From contig WHVY01000001.1 of assembly GCA_022266195.1 (NCBI GenBank), positions 8,122,001 to 8,186,000 on the forward strand: 64,000 bases of DNA, in the 5' to 3' direction. Each line of letters opens with the position of its first letter. Within the stretch, counting starts at the first letter, position 1. A program made the position numbers and the translations under genes. The notes under the pieces were generated by a model that was not told where the DNA came from, did no database searches, and was given only the letters and a program-made list of their open reading frames with translations. Below, piece after piece: positions 1 through 13,800 of the stretch. Source of the DNA: Tetranychus cinnabarinus (Eukaryota; Arthropoda; Arachnida; Trombidiformes; Tetranychidae).

Positions 1-3000
1 TTGGTAGGATTTATTATGGAGTGAAAGTTTGAACGAATTTATCTTTGACCTGATTAAAAATTTTACTCTTTTGGATTCGATACGATAATTATTGAAAAAA
101 AGAGTTGAAAATTCATTGGCAGCAGAAATTGTTTCGAAGAAAATGTTTTGCAACTTTTTTCCTTTCAATTTTTTCACTCGCCTTTCAATCACATTTCAAC
201 AATGGTTGCTCATTTTTCAATTTCAATCTCAATCTTTCAACTTGTTTCTCACCTTTTCCAATTTTTCAACCTTCAATGACTCTTGATCTTTTCCTACTTG
301 TTTATTTCAATTGTGACCTTTACTGTTTATTGAAGAATGAGTGAAAATGAATAGAACGAGTCTCTCTCTCTCTCTTACTGTAAATATTATTATATTAAAT
401 CAACATGAAAAGTTGGTGAATAGAAAGGAAAAGAAGAAGCGAAGAGAGCAAAAAATCAAATCAAACATTGTACTTGGTGACTTACATTTAACAGGAAATA
501 AGAGTGGTTAAAGAGTACAAGTTGATGATGATGGTGATGATGAGGGAAAAGAAGACGGAGAAAGTCTATTGAAGCATTCAGACAAACAAGCCTTTACTTC
601 GTTGGTTCACCCATTGAATCAACCATTGACACCATCAATGTTCAATGGGAAAGCAAGAAAGTATAACTGATTTTTTCATCCAAAAAAATAGAAGATTTCT
701 TTTTCTTCCAACAAACAAAAGGCATACAATTGATGATTTAATTTAATTTGATTCTGATGAAAGCAAAACACTGTAAATGTGTTAGCAATGATGAACAAGA
801 GGAAAGATGAAGATGGAAAAGAAGAGAGAGAAGAGAGAAGAAGAAAAAGTGTTTGAAAAATTTAATTTTGACAGAACTGATAGTTTTTTAAGTGAAATTT
901 CTATCACTCTAAACCAACATGAACCTTTTCAGTCTTTGATTTCAGACTTTTTTTCATTTACAAAATTCTCAACCTTCGTTAACCATTTATTTGACAAAAA
1001 TTTAACCTTTCTTTCATCAGGTAAAAGGTGAACGATAAATAATCAACTTTGAATCATTAAATCTCAACTGAACCTGATCAAGTTCAATAAAAAGTCGAGC
1101 AAAAATTTCTTCAGTTACAAGTGGATGAAAAGTTGAACATTAAAATGATCATCAATTAGAGCTGTTTTAATTCAAATAAAGGCAACAATTTTTATACAAT
1201 AATGATAAATAATGAACTTGTGCCAGATTGTATTACATCATGTTGGTTGAGCCGGTAAAAGATGAGTAAAGTTGAGATATTTGAACAGCAAGATATACTT
1301 CGATAAGTGTGTTGTTACAAATAATGTTGGAAAGTTAATGAATGATTAGAATAAGTAAACAATTTGTTTATGGGTCAGTTTCAACCATTTTTACATTACT
1401 TTTTTTTCGCCCAACCAGAACAAAATTGCAGCTCTTAAAAACAAAAATGACGTTTCCTTAAATTGCCTTTGACATCGTTTTACCTTAATGGCAGGGAAAG
1501 TCATCACTTAGCTTTCTCTTGACTCTCTCTTCTCGTCTCTTCATTTTGCCTCTTCTTTTCTTCCTAATTGATTTGGCATCATTAAAACCAGTAAAGACAC
1601 ATCTTATCAGCTTAAGTGTGATCATCTTGGTCTAAACCCATTGTTGGATTGATAGACAATGAATCTTAAATATACCTTGAAATAACTTCATCTTATCCCT
1701 TCAATCATTCTCATCATTTTTATCATCATCTTTCCTTTTGCTTCACTCGATAGTCTCTTCAAGTAATCTTGCCTTTCATTGTACTCTTTTCCTTCACTTG
1801 ATCGCCTTCATTGTAAGATCTTATTACATTCAAGGGTTTGCTTTGGCTCTTGTTGAAACTTAACAAGGCATCACCATTTAGGTTGAGTGAGAGGAAGGGT
1901 GAGATGGGTAAACCAATAATATGACCATAACCCAATCTAAAGTAATAACAATAATAACATTGTAATCATTATGGTTAAACATTTTCATTTGTCATCTTCT
2001 CCTTTAATCACACCAGTTAAGTATTCAATTCTGTATTCATTTCATTTACCAGTCTTGACTGACTTCAAGGCTTGCACCTTTAACCAATTGGTTGATCCTT
2101 TTGCGATTCAATCAGAAATACAGAAAATGCAACAAAAGGCAATATTGAAAGTGAATGGAAACATGAGGCAAAATATTGATGAAAAATTGGTCCAAAGAGG
2201 AAAAGAGTTTGCTTGATGTCTATTTGGCTGATTTATGACATTTTCACAGTTTTTTTTTGTTCTATTCTGTTGTGTCTCTTTCATTGATCATTATTTGGTT
2301 ACATTTGGTTGATTAAGTTTTGATTTACAATAAGACAAACAAAAAGAGTCACTTGGTTCCATTTTGTTGGTCAATTTAACATGACCAATATTGCTGTTTA
2401 CTCCATCATCATGATCATCATGATATTGTATCTGTCATTAGAGAGTTACTTTTTGCTCATTCCTTCCCTGTTTTCAGTTAGTTAGTCAAGTCAAAGTTTC
2501 ACCAATGTAATAATAGTTTACATTGGAAAAGGTGAAAAACTCTGATTGATTTCCCTTGTAACATTTCAACAGCTAAATGAGTGAAATCTCTTTTTCACTT
2601 CTACTCACTCCTTCTCATCCTTTTCAGATCCATTGTTCATGATTGAAAACCGCACCATTTCACCATTCACATTAACAAACCAATCAATCAGTCTGAAAAC
2701 GTTAATCTTTCCTCATGTTTTCGCAGCCAATTTTGTCTTGAAAAATGCAACTCATCAACAAGACACTTTGTCGACAAAATGTGATTATACAAAGAGCATC
2801 ATTCAATCATTTCATTTAAACTCAACTTGACCAAAAGTTGAAGCAACTTTTGAGTTTCATTCAAATATCGATGAATTAATGAACAAGAGTAATGATGAAA
2901 TGGAAACGCATCAAGAATCATTTGTCTTCAAATTAATCGTTTTAAATGACGAATCTTGATAAACTTAAAGTTGATTTCGAAACTTTAATCGTTGAAACTT

Positions 3001-6000
3001 TCCATAAATCATGAAAAGTCGACATTTTATATCGATTTTGAAACGACTTACTTAATTGTCCAATTTCATTCATTTTCAATACATTGAATTAATCTGAATC
3101 TCATTATCATTAGTGGAAAAGCAGATTTCATTTTATGAAGAAAATGAAGACAAAGAAAAAAACCAAAACATTAACCATTAGATCAGTTGAGTCAACAAAA
3201 GTCATTATAATCAATCGATTGAACTAAAGACTTAAAGTTTTTTTTCCGTCGATTATCATTATTATACAGATTATCATGATGCTTGAGCTAATGATAATGA
3301 TAATCATTATCAACACACGACTAATATAATGACAAATGGTTTCAAATCAAATACAAATCGTTTTCAGTTCCAAGCTAAATGTTGAGCAAATCAGAGACAA
3401 AAAAGTTATAATAACATTCCAACTAATAGAAGCAAAATAATCTCAATAATTAATATTGCAACTGGAAAATGATTCAGGTAAGTCAGGTGAGATTATGTTG
3501 GTCCATGACAAGATTTTGGGGAAAAGTGAATCAGAATTTATCATCAACTTTGAGTTGCTAAACATTCTGATTAAAAAGATAAATAACATCGAAATTTATC
3601 TCATTATGTTTACACATGATACCAAGTTATCGTTCATATATCAACTGGGAGTGAGTTTTTTATCTTTCTTTAATAGACTTGAAGAAAGAGCAAAATGATG
3701 CTCATGTTGGTTAAGATAAAGATAACAGTAAACAAGATTGAAGGTTGAATGGAAATAAATTGCTATCAGCTGTTTTGTGGTTAATTTTTTTCTCTCCTCT
3801 AAATGGTCTTTTAGCAAATTAACAGTTTATTGAACATCCTTTTGCTTTTTACAGCTCATGATGAACAATTTTGTTTATTCACATTTCCTTTGCAATTATG
3901 TTGACTTTGACGATCTTATTACTTGTCATTTCTGTTGCTAAGATAACAGAGCATTTTTAACCTCCCAAGTCACTGGGAGGTGAAAATTATCTCAATAATG
4001 GCGGTCATTTTGATCAACATTCTAACTGTTTGTTTGATGACTTTTTTCTTCTTCTTCTCTCAACTTTACAAGTTATCCGTGGTTATGCTTGTGTTTTTTT
4101 CTGGGAGTCACTTTTTCATATCTTTCCAACACCCAGTCATCACAAATCAAGTTTTATGGTGAAATGAGTTTTTTTTACCTTACCAAGGTTAAAGGGAAGA
4201 AGGAAAAGTTTAACGTGATAAAACTTGTCAAAAATTGTTGAAACTAGTTCTTTTTTGTTTCCTTTATATCACGTATCAATAATAATAAAATGTTTTTTCT
4301 TTCTCTCAGTTCTGTCGAGATATTGCCTTTTATTGAGATCATCTATTGAATCAAAACCACAGCCATTGGACAGAAAAAGGCTCAACATTTATATTACTTA
4401 TTGTATATTATTTTATTAATATCACTACAAAAATCCCAAACTTTGAATTGATGAAAACTCATTTCTAACTCCCTGCTAGCATCGATAAACATTGATCACA
4501 GAATTTTTCATGTTTCTCTTGTCAAGCCAAATCAACTTTCAATCAACTTGCATTCTCATAATTTAGCTATTCAAATTTTCTTTCTCTTTATTTGAATGTC
4601 ACAAAATTTTATCTGAATAAACCGAAAAGTCATTCGAATGCTTTGGATCAATTAAGTCTTAAACAAACCAATCAACTCAATAGTGCTAACTAAGTTCTGC
4701 AAAGTGTCTGAATTTGTCAGAAAACTTCTTTTAATTTCTTTTATCCGAAAGTTTTCGTAGCAAGAATCGATTGAACTTAAAACGTTGAAAGAGATACATA
4801 TGAAGAGATATTTTACTCTCGAAATTGTACCGAATATTTGTTCAGATAAAATTATAACTTTTGTATTGCATAATCGTATTGACAATTGAATATTTATCAT
4901 TTGATAGGATTGAAAAATTGATGGAAAATGAGGAAAGAAAAATATGATCTTATAAAAGACTAAAGGAGAAAGCTTTTCCATGTTAGTAATGTTATCATTT
5001 GGAATCTATTTTTCATTGGCAACTCTTTGTAACAAATGTTGGCCATTGGTTTTATCAAAGAACCCTCGACAATTGCATCGAAAGATATGGAATCATTTTT
5101 GTTGAATTGCAATTCATTTCAACAGAAGACAAGTGCTAAATGTGACAGCCATTTTTCAAGTCTTTGAATGCGATTTGACTTTGCAACTGATGAAGACTTA
5201 AAACCATTGGTATAATGTGCAACTTGATTGAACAGGTAATTCCTGTACAACGATCTTTTCCTTTTAATTCAACATTATTTCAACTCTTGGATTTGTATTC
5301 ATTCATTGTAACAATCTTATCAATCTTATTTCTTTGCATCTCATTATTCAAGGTTAATACTCTTGAAGAAAGAATCTAAAAGAATAGTCGAACATTTTTT
5401 CTCCTTTCCTCTTTCTTTCTCCTTTTGATTGGTAAAATTTAGGACCTCAGCTGGAGGGAATTTGGCAAATTTTAGTTTCCCTTTTCCTTCATTTTCCTGA
5501 CTTGAATGAACAACTCTGCTGAACAGGGTTGAACCCTTGTCAATGGTAAAAATGTGCAGAAAAAGTAAATGGTAAACAGGGAAAGAAAAGTAAAACAATT
5601 GAAACCTACTGATCCAATTGACTACTTAGCATAGTTGAAATTCAACCAACTAAACATCTTATTCTGATCATTTCATTCCCTCATCTAATCGGCATCATCA
5701 TGTGTCTGATTATTTTATGGGTCCTTCTTTTGTCTTTTCGTTATTGACTCCAAGGCAATCCTTTCATTCCATCCAAAGTGCTGTTTCATCGAAAAATGAA
5801 GCGAAAAGAAATGAGAGAAGAAGAAGATTGAAAAGGCTCAATTTTTGTGGCAGCAAAACAAAGTGAGGAAAAGCTTTCTTCTTCCTTCTCAATCTGTTGA
5901 GACAAATCTCTCTCATTCTTGTTCATCAATTTCATGTTTCCCTGACTAAAAACCTTTAGGCAATCAGATCAACTATTTAACCTTAAAATGAAATATTGTT

Positions 6001-8802
6001 TTGTAATCTAACTTATCAATTGTTGTAAACCAAAGCACTGTCAAAAGGAAGCATCTGTAAAGTGAATTTTACCTGCAAAATGAATTTCACTCATTCCAAG
6101 TTTAATACAATAGTGTTTGCTCATTTTTCAAAAAGTGAAAAGCAGAAAATTTCAACTCAATTTTGAGCCAAAACACGTTTTGAGAGGAAAAACTGTTTTA
6201 AACGACTTTGCATATTGAAAATCATTCATCAGTTTAACTCATGTCAATTTCTTGGCTTCAATTGATAACTTGGATAACGATATTGTCTTTTAAATATCAA
6301 ACTTTGCCTTGAGCTTTTCAAAATTGATGAACAAAAAGAGAATCTTATTTTTCAATTTTCTTTTCAATCCTCAATAATCTTTGATATTTTCAATCTCAAC
6401 ATTGAAATAGCGTAGAATAAATGATTCAAAGTATGTTTCGGACGAACTCGTGAAAATGACTCAACTCTGAATAGAAGACCTTTCAGTCAAAGTATGAAAG
6501 GTATCATTTTGTTGGGTTTGTTTGCATTTTCAATGGTTTAGTAAACATTGAATAGAGTAATTGAACGGTCACTATTCAATGAAACCAGATAACGATTAAA
6601 TGATTCAATTTTGGGAATAAAAATGATTGTTATTGAAGTGCACAATACAACATTGTCTGCCCATCAAATGCCTTGATTTTCATGTCTAACTGGACAATAA
6701 ATATGTTCATATAAGTAAAAAAAAGTACATTTGTGGAAACATTAATCTTTCTCAGTTTGCTTTTTGGCTTCTTTATACTTCTCTTAATAATATTACTTTT
6801 CATTGACTTGCCATTGACAATCAATGATTTTGTTTATGCTTTTTGTCCCTATTTTATTACCACTTTTTTGCTGTTGCTCCTTTATCGTTATTCATCTGAC
6901 AATTAACTTGATCGACAAGTCAATTGAAGCTTTGAATGTAAGTTATGAGAAAACAATGAGAAAACAAAATTGATTGTTGTAAATGATAATATCTCAATGC
7001 AACTTGCAATCATCAAATTGATGAAGTTGGTGGAAAAAGTTTTCCCAATTAATCATTATTAATTATCCATGTTTACTCGATTGGAAGAAACTTATTAAAC
7101 TTCGGAAACGATTGGAATCACTTGTTCGCAAGTTCTTGAAATTTGAATCTCAAGAGTTCGTCACTTGCACTATCGATATTCAATTAGTCTTGCTATTGAA
7201 TGTTATCATTGATTAATTGTTGATTGGTTTGAACACGCAATGGAAATCAATTGAAATTGTTGAGCAATGGTTCAATTGGAAAATTGGATTGAATGAAAAA
7301 AGTAAATATAAAGTGAGTTCCATGTTTGATGTATTAACGGTTAAATCATTAACAGACTTGTAAACTGTTAAATGGCCTTTCAAGGATAATCTTGGTCTTT
7401 CTCATGAAAATGATGGCCAGCTATTATTGAAGTTAAACTTGCTGAAGTTTCATGTCTTGCCAACTGCAAATTGATATTATTGTTTTTGGTAATGTTTACA
7501 GAAAAGACGAGAAATAATCGAAATCAAATAAGAAATGAAAAGGGCACAAAAGTCTCAAAGTCTAAGAGCAAGCAGAAAAGTCCAAGTAGAGTTGAGATGG
7601 CAATAGATAGTGGAGAGAAGAGGAGCAAAGTAAAGTCTTGAAAATTTGCTGAATCTCAACAATCTAATTTCATTGATAACTTTCCAATGATCCAGAGTTA
7701 CATTTTATTTCTAGATAAACATTATTCCTCCCTGTTGTTGCCTTTTAAAAACTCTTACTTGCAGCCAATAACATTTTCACAAACAACATGATAATAATGA
7801 TGATGATGATGGTTTGCATGGTTTGCTCTTCGCTTGTTAACTTTGTTTTCTTGTTTTCTTTTCTCGGGCCTTTTTGCTTATCAATCCAAACAAAATAAAG
7901 CAAAAAACAAAACATTATAATGTCATATTAGACTGTGCAAATTTGCGCCCCTCTTTTTGCTGAGTAACGTAGTTTCATCAACATTTACATCAAAATATAT
8001 GTTTACATATCATACATACGTAGAATCGTGTTCCTTTTCAGATACTTTTACAATCATTCAACTTCGCCCAGTTTAAAGATTCAATTGCAACCGTCTAGCA
8101 TAAACTCAATATTAGCTGGAACGATATTAACGTCTGAAAAGCTTTTTTTCATTTCCATTTCACTTCTAAATTCAAAGCATTTCTTTTCATTAAAATATTT
8201 CACTTTCTCGGATGTAATTGCTTCAATCATTGAATATTCAGAGTTTAAAGACTTTACTTTGAAAGAAAGTTTTGAGACTTTCAAAGTCGTTTTACAAGAA
8301 TCAAAGAAAGAATGACAATTCCTCTTCTTCGAATGTCAATGCAAATAAATTGCGAACTAGAATAATATTTTGTATTTTGCATCATAAACTGCAAAAGTAA
8401 ATGGTTGAATACAGACTAAGTAAACCATTTGATGAGCAAACTGTTAGTGAACTGGACTTTGCTTGGCTCTAACTAACTAATGCAACAAATTTAACATTGG
8501 ATTATGAGTGTTTTATTAACATTACTTCCACAGTTGTGTTCAACATTGTATTGCGAGCTATATAATATTTTCAGGGTTTCCAATGATAAGTATTCAATAT
8601 TTAATAGCAATAATATCATAATAACGCTAATTCAATTTCGGTAAACTTTCACATATTGTTTGATTTACTGTTTGGTAATTAGTTGACATTGAAAGTAAAT
8701 TGGCGATAAATCTGGAAGTTATTCAATGATCACATAATTTTGTTGTATTTTTATAATTAATCATGTTTATAATTGACAAGGTGGATCTCGAAGGATAATA
8801 AC
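1..8802. other. Long non-coding stretch, no supported gene
   Basis: Open frames here are short and show neither recognisable protein motifs nor paired splice sites with continuing phase. The sequence is AT-rich with poly-purine and poly-pyrimidine tracts, a short CT microsatellite near 361-380, TGATGA runs near 525-545 and 7795-7812, and an AT-rich imperfect palindrome near 3250-3310. It could be intergenic, intronic or regulatory DNA of a gene outside the window. A diverged exon could be missed by eye. Confidence 0.6.
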
Positions 8803-9601
8803 TAAGGTATGAACAGTAATGTTTTGGACTAATTTTTCAAAATTTAATTGCGACAGTTAGACTAGACTCATAGGCACCATTCAACCGTCAAAATAGAGCT
8901 AAACTTTTCAAAAGTGTGTTGTGAAAAAATTAATTAATTTCGAGCAAAAATTGTCAAGTTATGGCTCTAAATGGACAAAGGCGTCAAAATCTGATTTTAC
9001 CTTTCGTCAAAAAACCATATATTTTCAATGGAAAAGAGACTTTTCAAAAAAGGACTTAGATTTCGAACTTTTCGAGAGATTATTCCCAAATAAAAGATCA
9101 GAACTTCATCAACAGAAGAAAAGTGACCTTCTGGACTTTTTATTTGAAAATAATCTCTCGAAATGTTCGAAATCTAAGTCCTTTTTTTGAAAAGTCTTTT
9201 TTCACTTCGCGAAAAATTCATTTTTTCATCGGATCTCCGTGAAATTTGGTTTCAATGTGGACCTGAAACTTTTGACCGATCTATTTTGAGTTAAATTAGG
9301 TGAATTACATCCTTTATAACAAATTTGAGATCAAATTTGGCCATTTTTCGAATCTTCAGAACCCTAAGTATGAAGTTGAAAATATATGGTTTTTTGACGA
9401 AAGGTAAAATCAGATTTTGACGCCTTTGTCCATTTAGAGCCATAACTTGACAATTTTTGCTCGAAATTAATTAATTTTTTCACAACACACTTTTGAAAAG
9501 TTTAGCTCTATTTTGACGGTTGAATGGTGCCTATGAGTCTAGTCTAACTGTCGCAATTAAATTTTGAAAAATTAGTCCAAAACATTACTGTTCATACCTT
9601 A
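8803..9601. mobile_element. Foldback (long-TIR) element with a nested inner palindrome
   Basis: Two arms of 226 bp (8803-9028 and 9376-9601) are near-perfect reverse complements, beginning TAAGGTATGAACAGTAATG and ending with its complement. Inside lies a second inverted repeat, roughly 9030-9110 against 9128-9205, around a loop of about 20 bp. The segment 9206-9375 is unpaired. There is no transposase and no clear target duplication. The open frame at 8921-9190 is a by-product of the repeat. The structure fits a non-autonomous foldback transposon. It ends only 15 bp before the splice acceptor of the EXT1 pseudogene. Confidence 0.8.
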
Positions 9602-9616
9602 AATTAACTGTTTTAG

Positions 9617-10691
9617 ATTTAAGCCTGGTGAACGACTGAAAATACATATCTATCCAGATGCATCTAAAATATCATCTAGTTCCATATCATCAACTTACCA
9701 AAAAATTATACAAATTATTGAATCATCTATTTATTATGAACCTGATGAAAGCAAAGCTTGCTTATTTATTACTCGTTATGATTACCTTGATAGAGATCCT
9801 TTGAGTCGTGATTGTCAGAAAAATTTGCCCGCTTCACTGCCATTAGACTATGGAAAGAATCATATAGTTTTCAATCTTTACTCCGGCCTTACCCGGTGAT
9901 CCTCCGTCTATTTTAATGAAAAATCCATTCTATGACTCTTTTCTAGTCTCTGTGGTCATACCTGAAAGCAAAGTAAGTTATTGGAAATACATTTAATGAT
10001 TTCAGTTTATTATAAAATGGACTTCTTTTTATTTTCAGTCAATAAATGCCAAACTCTTTCCATATAAGGATATCAATACTTATGCTGTTTTAAGTTTACA
10101 GCCTGATACTACCATAACTGTTGAAGAGGTTGGTAACATTAACTAATTTTAATTGTTTCCAAGTCTAATTTGTTTAATTATTATTTAGCTGGACTTTGCA
10201 TACCTTGTATGGCTATCATTTCCTCATCGTATCATTGGTTTCACTGCCAGAGATCACTGCTATGATGAGGATCGTATTATATTATTATATACTTCCAAAT
10301 GAACAAATTATCATTCTGTTATTCTATTGGACGCAGCTTTCTATCATCGGTATCAACAATGCTTTCTGTTCCATAGCCTTTTCATGGATGGAAAATATTG
10401 AAAACTTTCTGCACTTTTCATTATCAAACATTTACCATCCCAAAGGTATTTTAAGTGAAGAGTCGATTAAATATTCATTGAAATGTTTCATGTTAACTAA
10501 CCATTGGTTTGAAAATGTCCATCAATAAAAAGAGTTTGTTGGCTTTGATGAGCTTAAAAGATGGAAAAACACTTGGAAAGGAAAAGTTTTATCGATTGGA
10601 AGGGCGTCAGCCAGTTCCATTTTCAGATGAAATTCATGATAAAGTTCACAATAAAGTTGATATAATGAGAATTAGGAAGATGGAAAGATAA
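9617..10691 (+). pseudogene. Exostosin-1 (EXT1/tout-velu) pseudogene, central part deleted
   Basis: Intact EXT1 is a Golgi heparan-sulfate copolymerase with a GT47 and a GT64 domain. Here 9617-9895 reads like the GT47 start: acceptor TTTTAG, then YQKIIQIIESS, SKACLFITRYDYLDRDPL and NHIVFNLYSG. A one-base frameshift near 9896 joins directly to the GT64 part (VSVVIPESK, donor at 9973; FPYKDINTYAVLSL in 10039-10128; LDFAYLVWLSFPHRIIGFTA from 10189). Later pieces (LLDAAFYHRY, CFMLTNHWF, IRKMER) lie in changing frames with stops. About 290 residues between NLYSG and VSVV are missing. The retained introns show a duplicated or decayed genomic copy, not a retrocopy. EXT1 fits better than EXT2 or EXTL because of the NLYSG and TARDH contexts. 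Confidence 0.8.
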
Positions 10692-10843
10692 TGCTGACCC
10701 ACCCAAGTCTAAGAGTGCATTTCAATAGCAATCTTCAACCTGGCAACATTGAAATTTCAAATCATTTCCTTTATTCGTTTATTCAATAGTTAACTTTCAA
10801 TGTATGGATTCAATGTTGAAACTGTGTTTGTGTTGTGCTAACC

Positions 10844-13800
10844 ATGGATGAGGATAAAGTTGCCCTGACCAAAGAGGATTCAGTGATTCAAGAAGACCGT
10901 GAAAACAATGATGATGTTGGTGAAACTAGAAGTGAACCAAATGAAAACGAAAGTGAAAAAAATGGTGAAAACAGCAACGTTCAGCAAATACGAAGAGGAT
11001 TAACTCGATCACGGTCCAACTATCCAGAATCTTCTGCCTCATCGACCGTTGATCAAGACGATGAGCATGGACAAGACTCTGAGGCAACCATTTCAACTTC
11101 ACCTTCCCATCATGGAGATGCAAGTGAGGATCAACAGAGTAAAGTTAAAAATGGAAACGTGAGTGAGGATCACAAGTCACCGACCAAATCACCAACTTCT
11201 TCACCTTCACCTTCACTGCACTCAGCCTCAACATCGCCTTTACCTTCACCATGCCAGTCACCACCTTCACTCTCGGAAAAGATACGTGACCGAAGACGCT
11301 CTTCATTGGCTCCACGAGATTCAGAGCTTATAACAGTTACTAAAAGATCAAGGTAATGCGAGATGTTTTTGGTTTTGTGATTCTAAATGTTTTGTTCGTT
11401 GCTCCAGATCAGGTTCAAGATCTCCTAGACGTGGATCGACTACTTTTTTAATGGGTGATGACAGTATAATGGTCCAACTAGAGACGGGAAAACGACGATT
11501 ATCATCATTCTGTGCTTCATCTAATGAGTAAGAATTAATGTGACTTTTTTGCCTGTTATTCAAAAAAAACATTTAAACATCCTTTTCCATGTCATCTTCT
11601 CATTACTCATTCATTTCTCTCTCTAATTTTCAAAACACTTTAACATTTTCAACTTCACATTCCTTTTTCCTTCCTTTTTCCTCTTCCTTTTTATTACTCT
11701 TCATCATCATCTTGCACATCTTTGCAAATGATGAAACACTTTTCACATTCTTAATGATCTTAAAATGATCAACAGTGAAACCATGATAACCATAGATGAC
11801 TCATTAACTGAAGAGGAAATTGTGGAAACATTGAAAGCTCACAAGCAGATAATTTCAAACATAAAGACTCAAAATTGGCCGATGCATCGAAAACTCAAGG
11901 TAAGCAAAGTTTCAATTCAACACTGAAATCCATTTCTCCCAAGTCTAGAGGAGTTTCGAATTTAATTATGCAATAAATCTCTATGAGCATTTAAGAGAAA
12001 TGAAGAAATGAAAGAAAAGTCAAGCACTCGAAAAAAAGTTTCTCGGCTTGTTTCCGATCAATTTTTCGATTTTTCCTTCCAAGTCAACTTAAAAATGGAT
12101 ATAACCAAAGACAATTATTTTCGTTCAACCCGATTGATTGCAAGTGAAAAGATAAACATTTTTTAACTAATTTTGGTTCCTTTGTGTTTGCTAAATGGAG
12201 ACATTAAATTGACTCATATTTAAATTGATTTTGTTTTAGAAGCAAATCTCATGCAAAAGAAATGAAAGGAACAGAAATTGTTTCTCTTCGAGTTTCTTGT
12301 GAATCCATATTTGCATCCAAGAATAGCTTAATGGACATTATGTCATTTAACGATATTGGCTTAACGTTGAATCAACTAGTTTGACAAGCTGTAGGTTGAT
12401 TCTTTTCGCCCGGAAAAGTGGCCATTTATTTTGATTCATTTTGCTGCTTTTGCATTCTCACAGCCAATCAAATATGGGCAAATAAATTGAGGTTATATCT
12501 TTCAATGTCCTGTGTCTCTTTATGTCACATGAAAATCATGATTAGGTCAGAAGAGAAGAGAAGAAAAAGTTATGAATTATTGACTTGAATATTGATAAAT
12601 AACCAAGAACAAGGCAAAAAAGGAAAGTTATAATGAAAATGATTGGGCCAAGTGTATGAACATCATCAAAATGGTAAAGATGGTAAAACAAGTGAAAGCC
12701 CAAAAAAGAGAAAAAGAAAGAGAGAGAAAAATAGAAATGAAAGAAAAACAGAGTTATTGCCCTGGGAAGGCTCATTATTGATAACATTGATTGGTCATTG
12801 CGTGTTTCCTGGTCAATAGCCAGGTCTGGACAAAAGAAGCAAAAGGGTGATTCAAGCAGACAGTGGGAAAAAAGGATCAAAACCTTGGGACATTAATGGA
12901 CATAGGAAATCAGTTTTCAAAACTTATCCTGTTATCTTCATCTTGCTTCTCTCACTCCCTGCCCCAACTCTCAGTCTCACTCCCTGATAACTATTGATGA
13001 TAACTGAAGCTTAATGAACATTCCGTACATAAATATAATACCAGCTAAGCATAAAAGTCAACTCACGTGATAATCAATTTCATTTTCCTCTTTTCTCTTT
13101 TCCTTTTCTTCTTCATTTTCCTCATTTTGCTCATCAACTCTCTGTCATCATTGGACAATTTAAACGATTTGATAGATTCTTCGTCGAGCCAAGATGTACA
13201 TCAAGAAACACGAAGGAGACCTTAAACAGAGTAAACAAGCTAAAGATATTGTTACCAAATACCGAACTTATCTTGAAAAGGTATTATTCAAAATGGAGTA
13301 AAAGAGCATTTTCTTGTTCGATATTAATGGTCAACTTTTTCTTTGCTTCAGTCCATTAACCGATTGAAACGTGAAATTGATAATCTTGTTGTCCAATTGA
13401 CACCTTGGGAAATGAGGATAAAAAAGATTGAAAGTAAGTTTTGGAAATGTTTTGCACTCTTTTGTCCTGTTATGCTGTTAACTCAATTATAAACAGTTGA
13501 ACTGAGAATGGAAATTATCTGTTAATTAAGATGAAAATGATAATGAACTGGTGACAAAAAGTCTGATTAATATTCAACTCTTTATTGTTTATCATCATGA
13601 TAATCAATTTTTCCATTTTTATTCTCTTTATTATCCTTTTTCTAAGATTATCAACTCATGATAATTATCATTATGCTTGGGTTGAAGGGAGTGCAACAAG
13701 ATTGAGTGATGATAATAAATGTTGTACAAGTTGATAAATATAAAATGATAATGTAAAAGGATGAGTGACATTAGGATAGAGTGTGGAAAGGTTTTTGTTT

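Noticed and set aside
8779..8800. Shared words AAGGTGGATCT and AGGATAA at 8779 and 55648
   Set aside because: The match is only about 20 bp with gaps. It does not extend into either flank, so no common element can be claimed.
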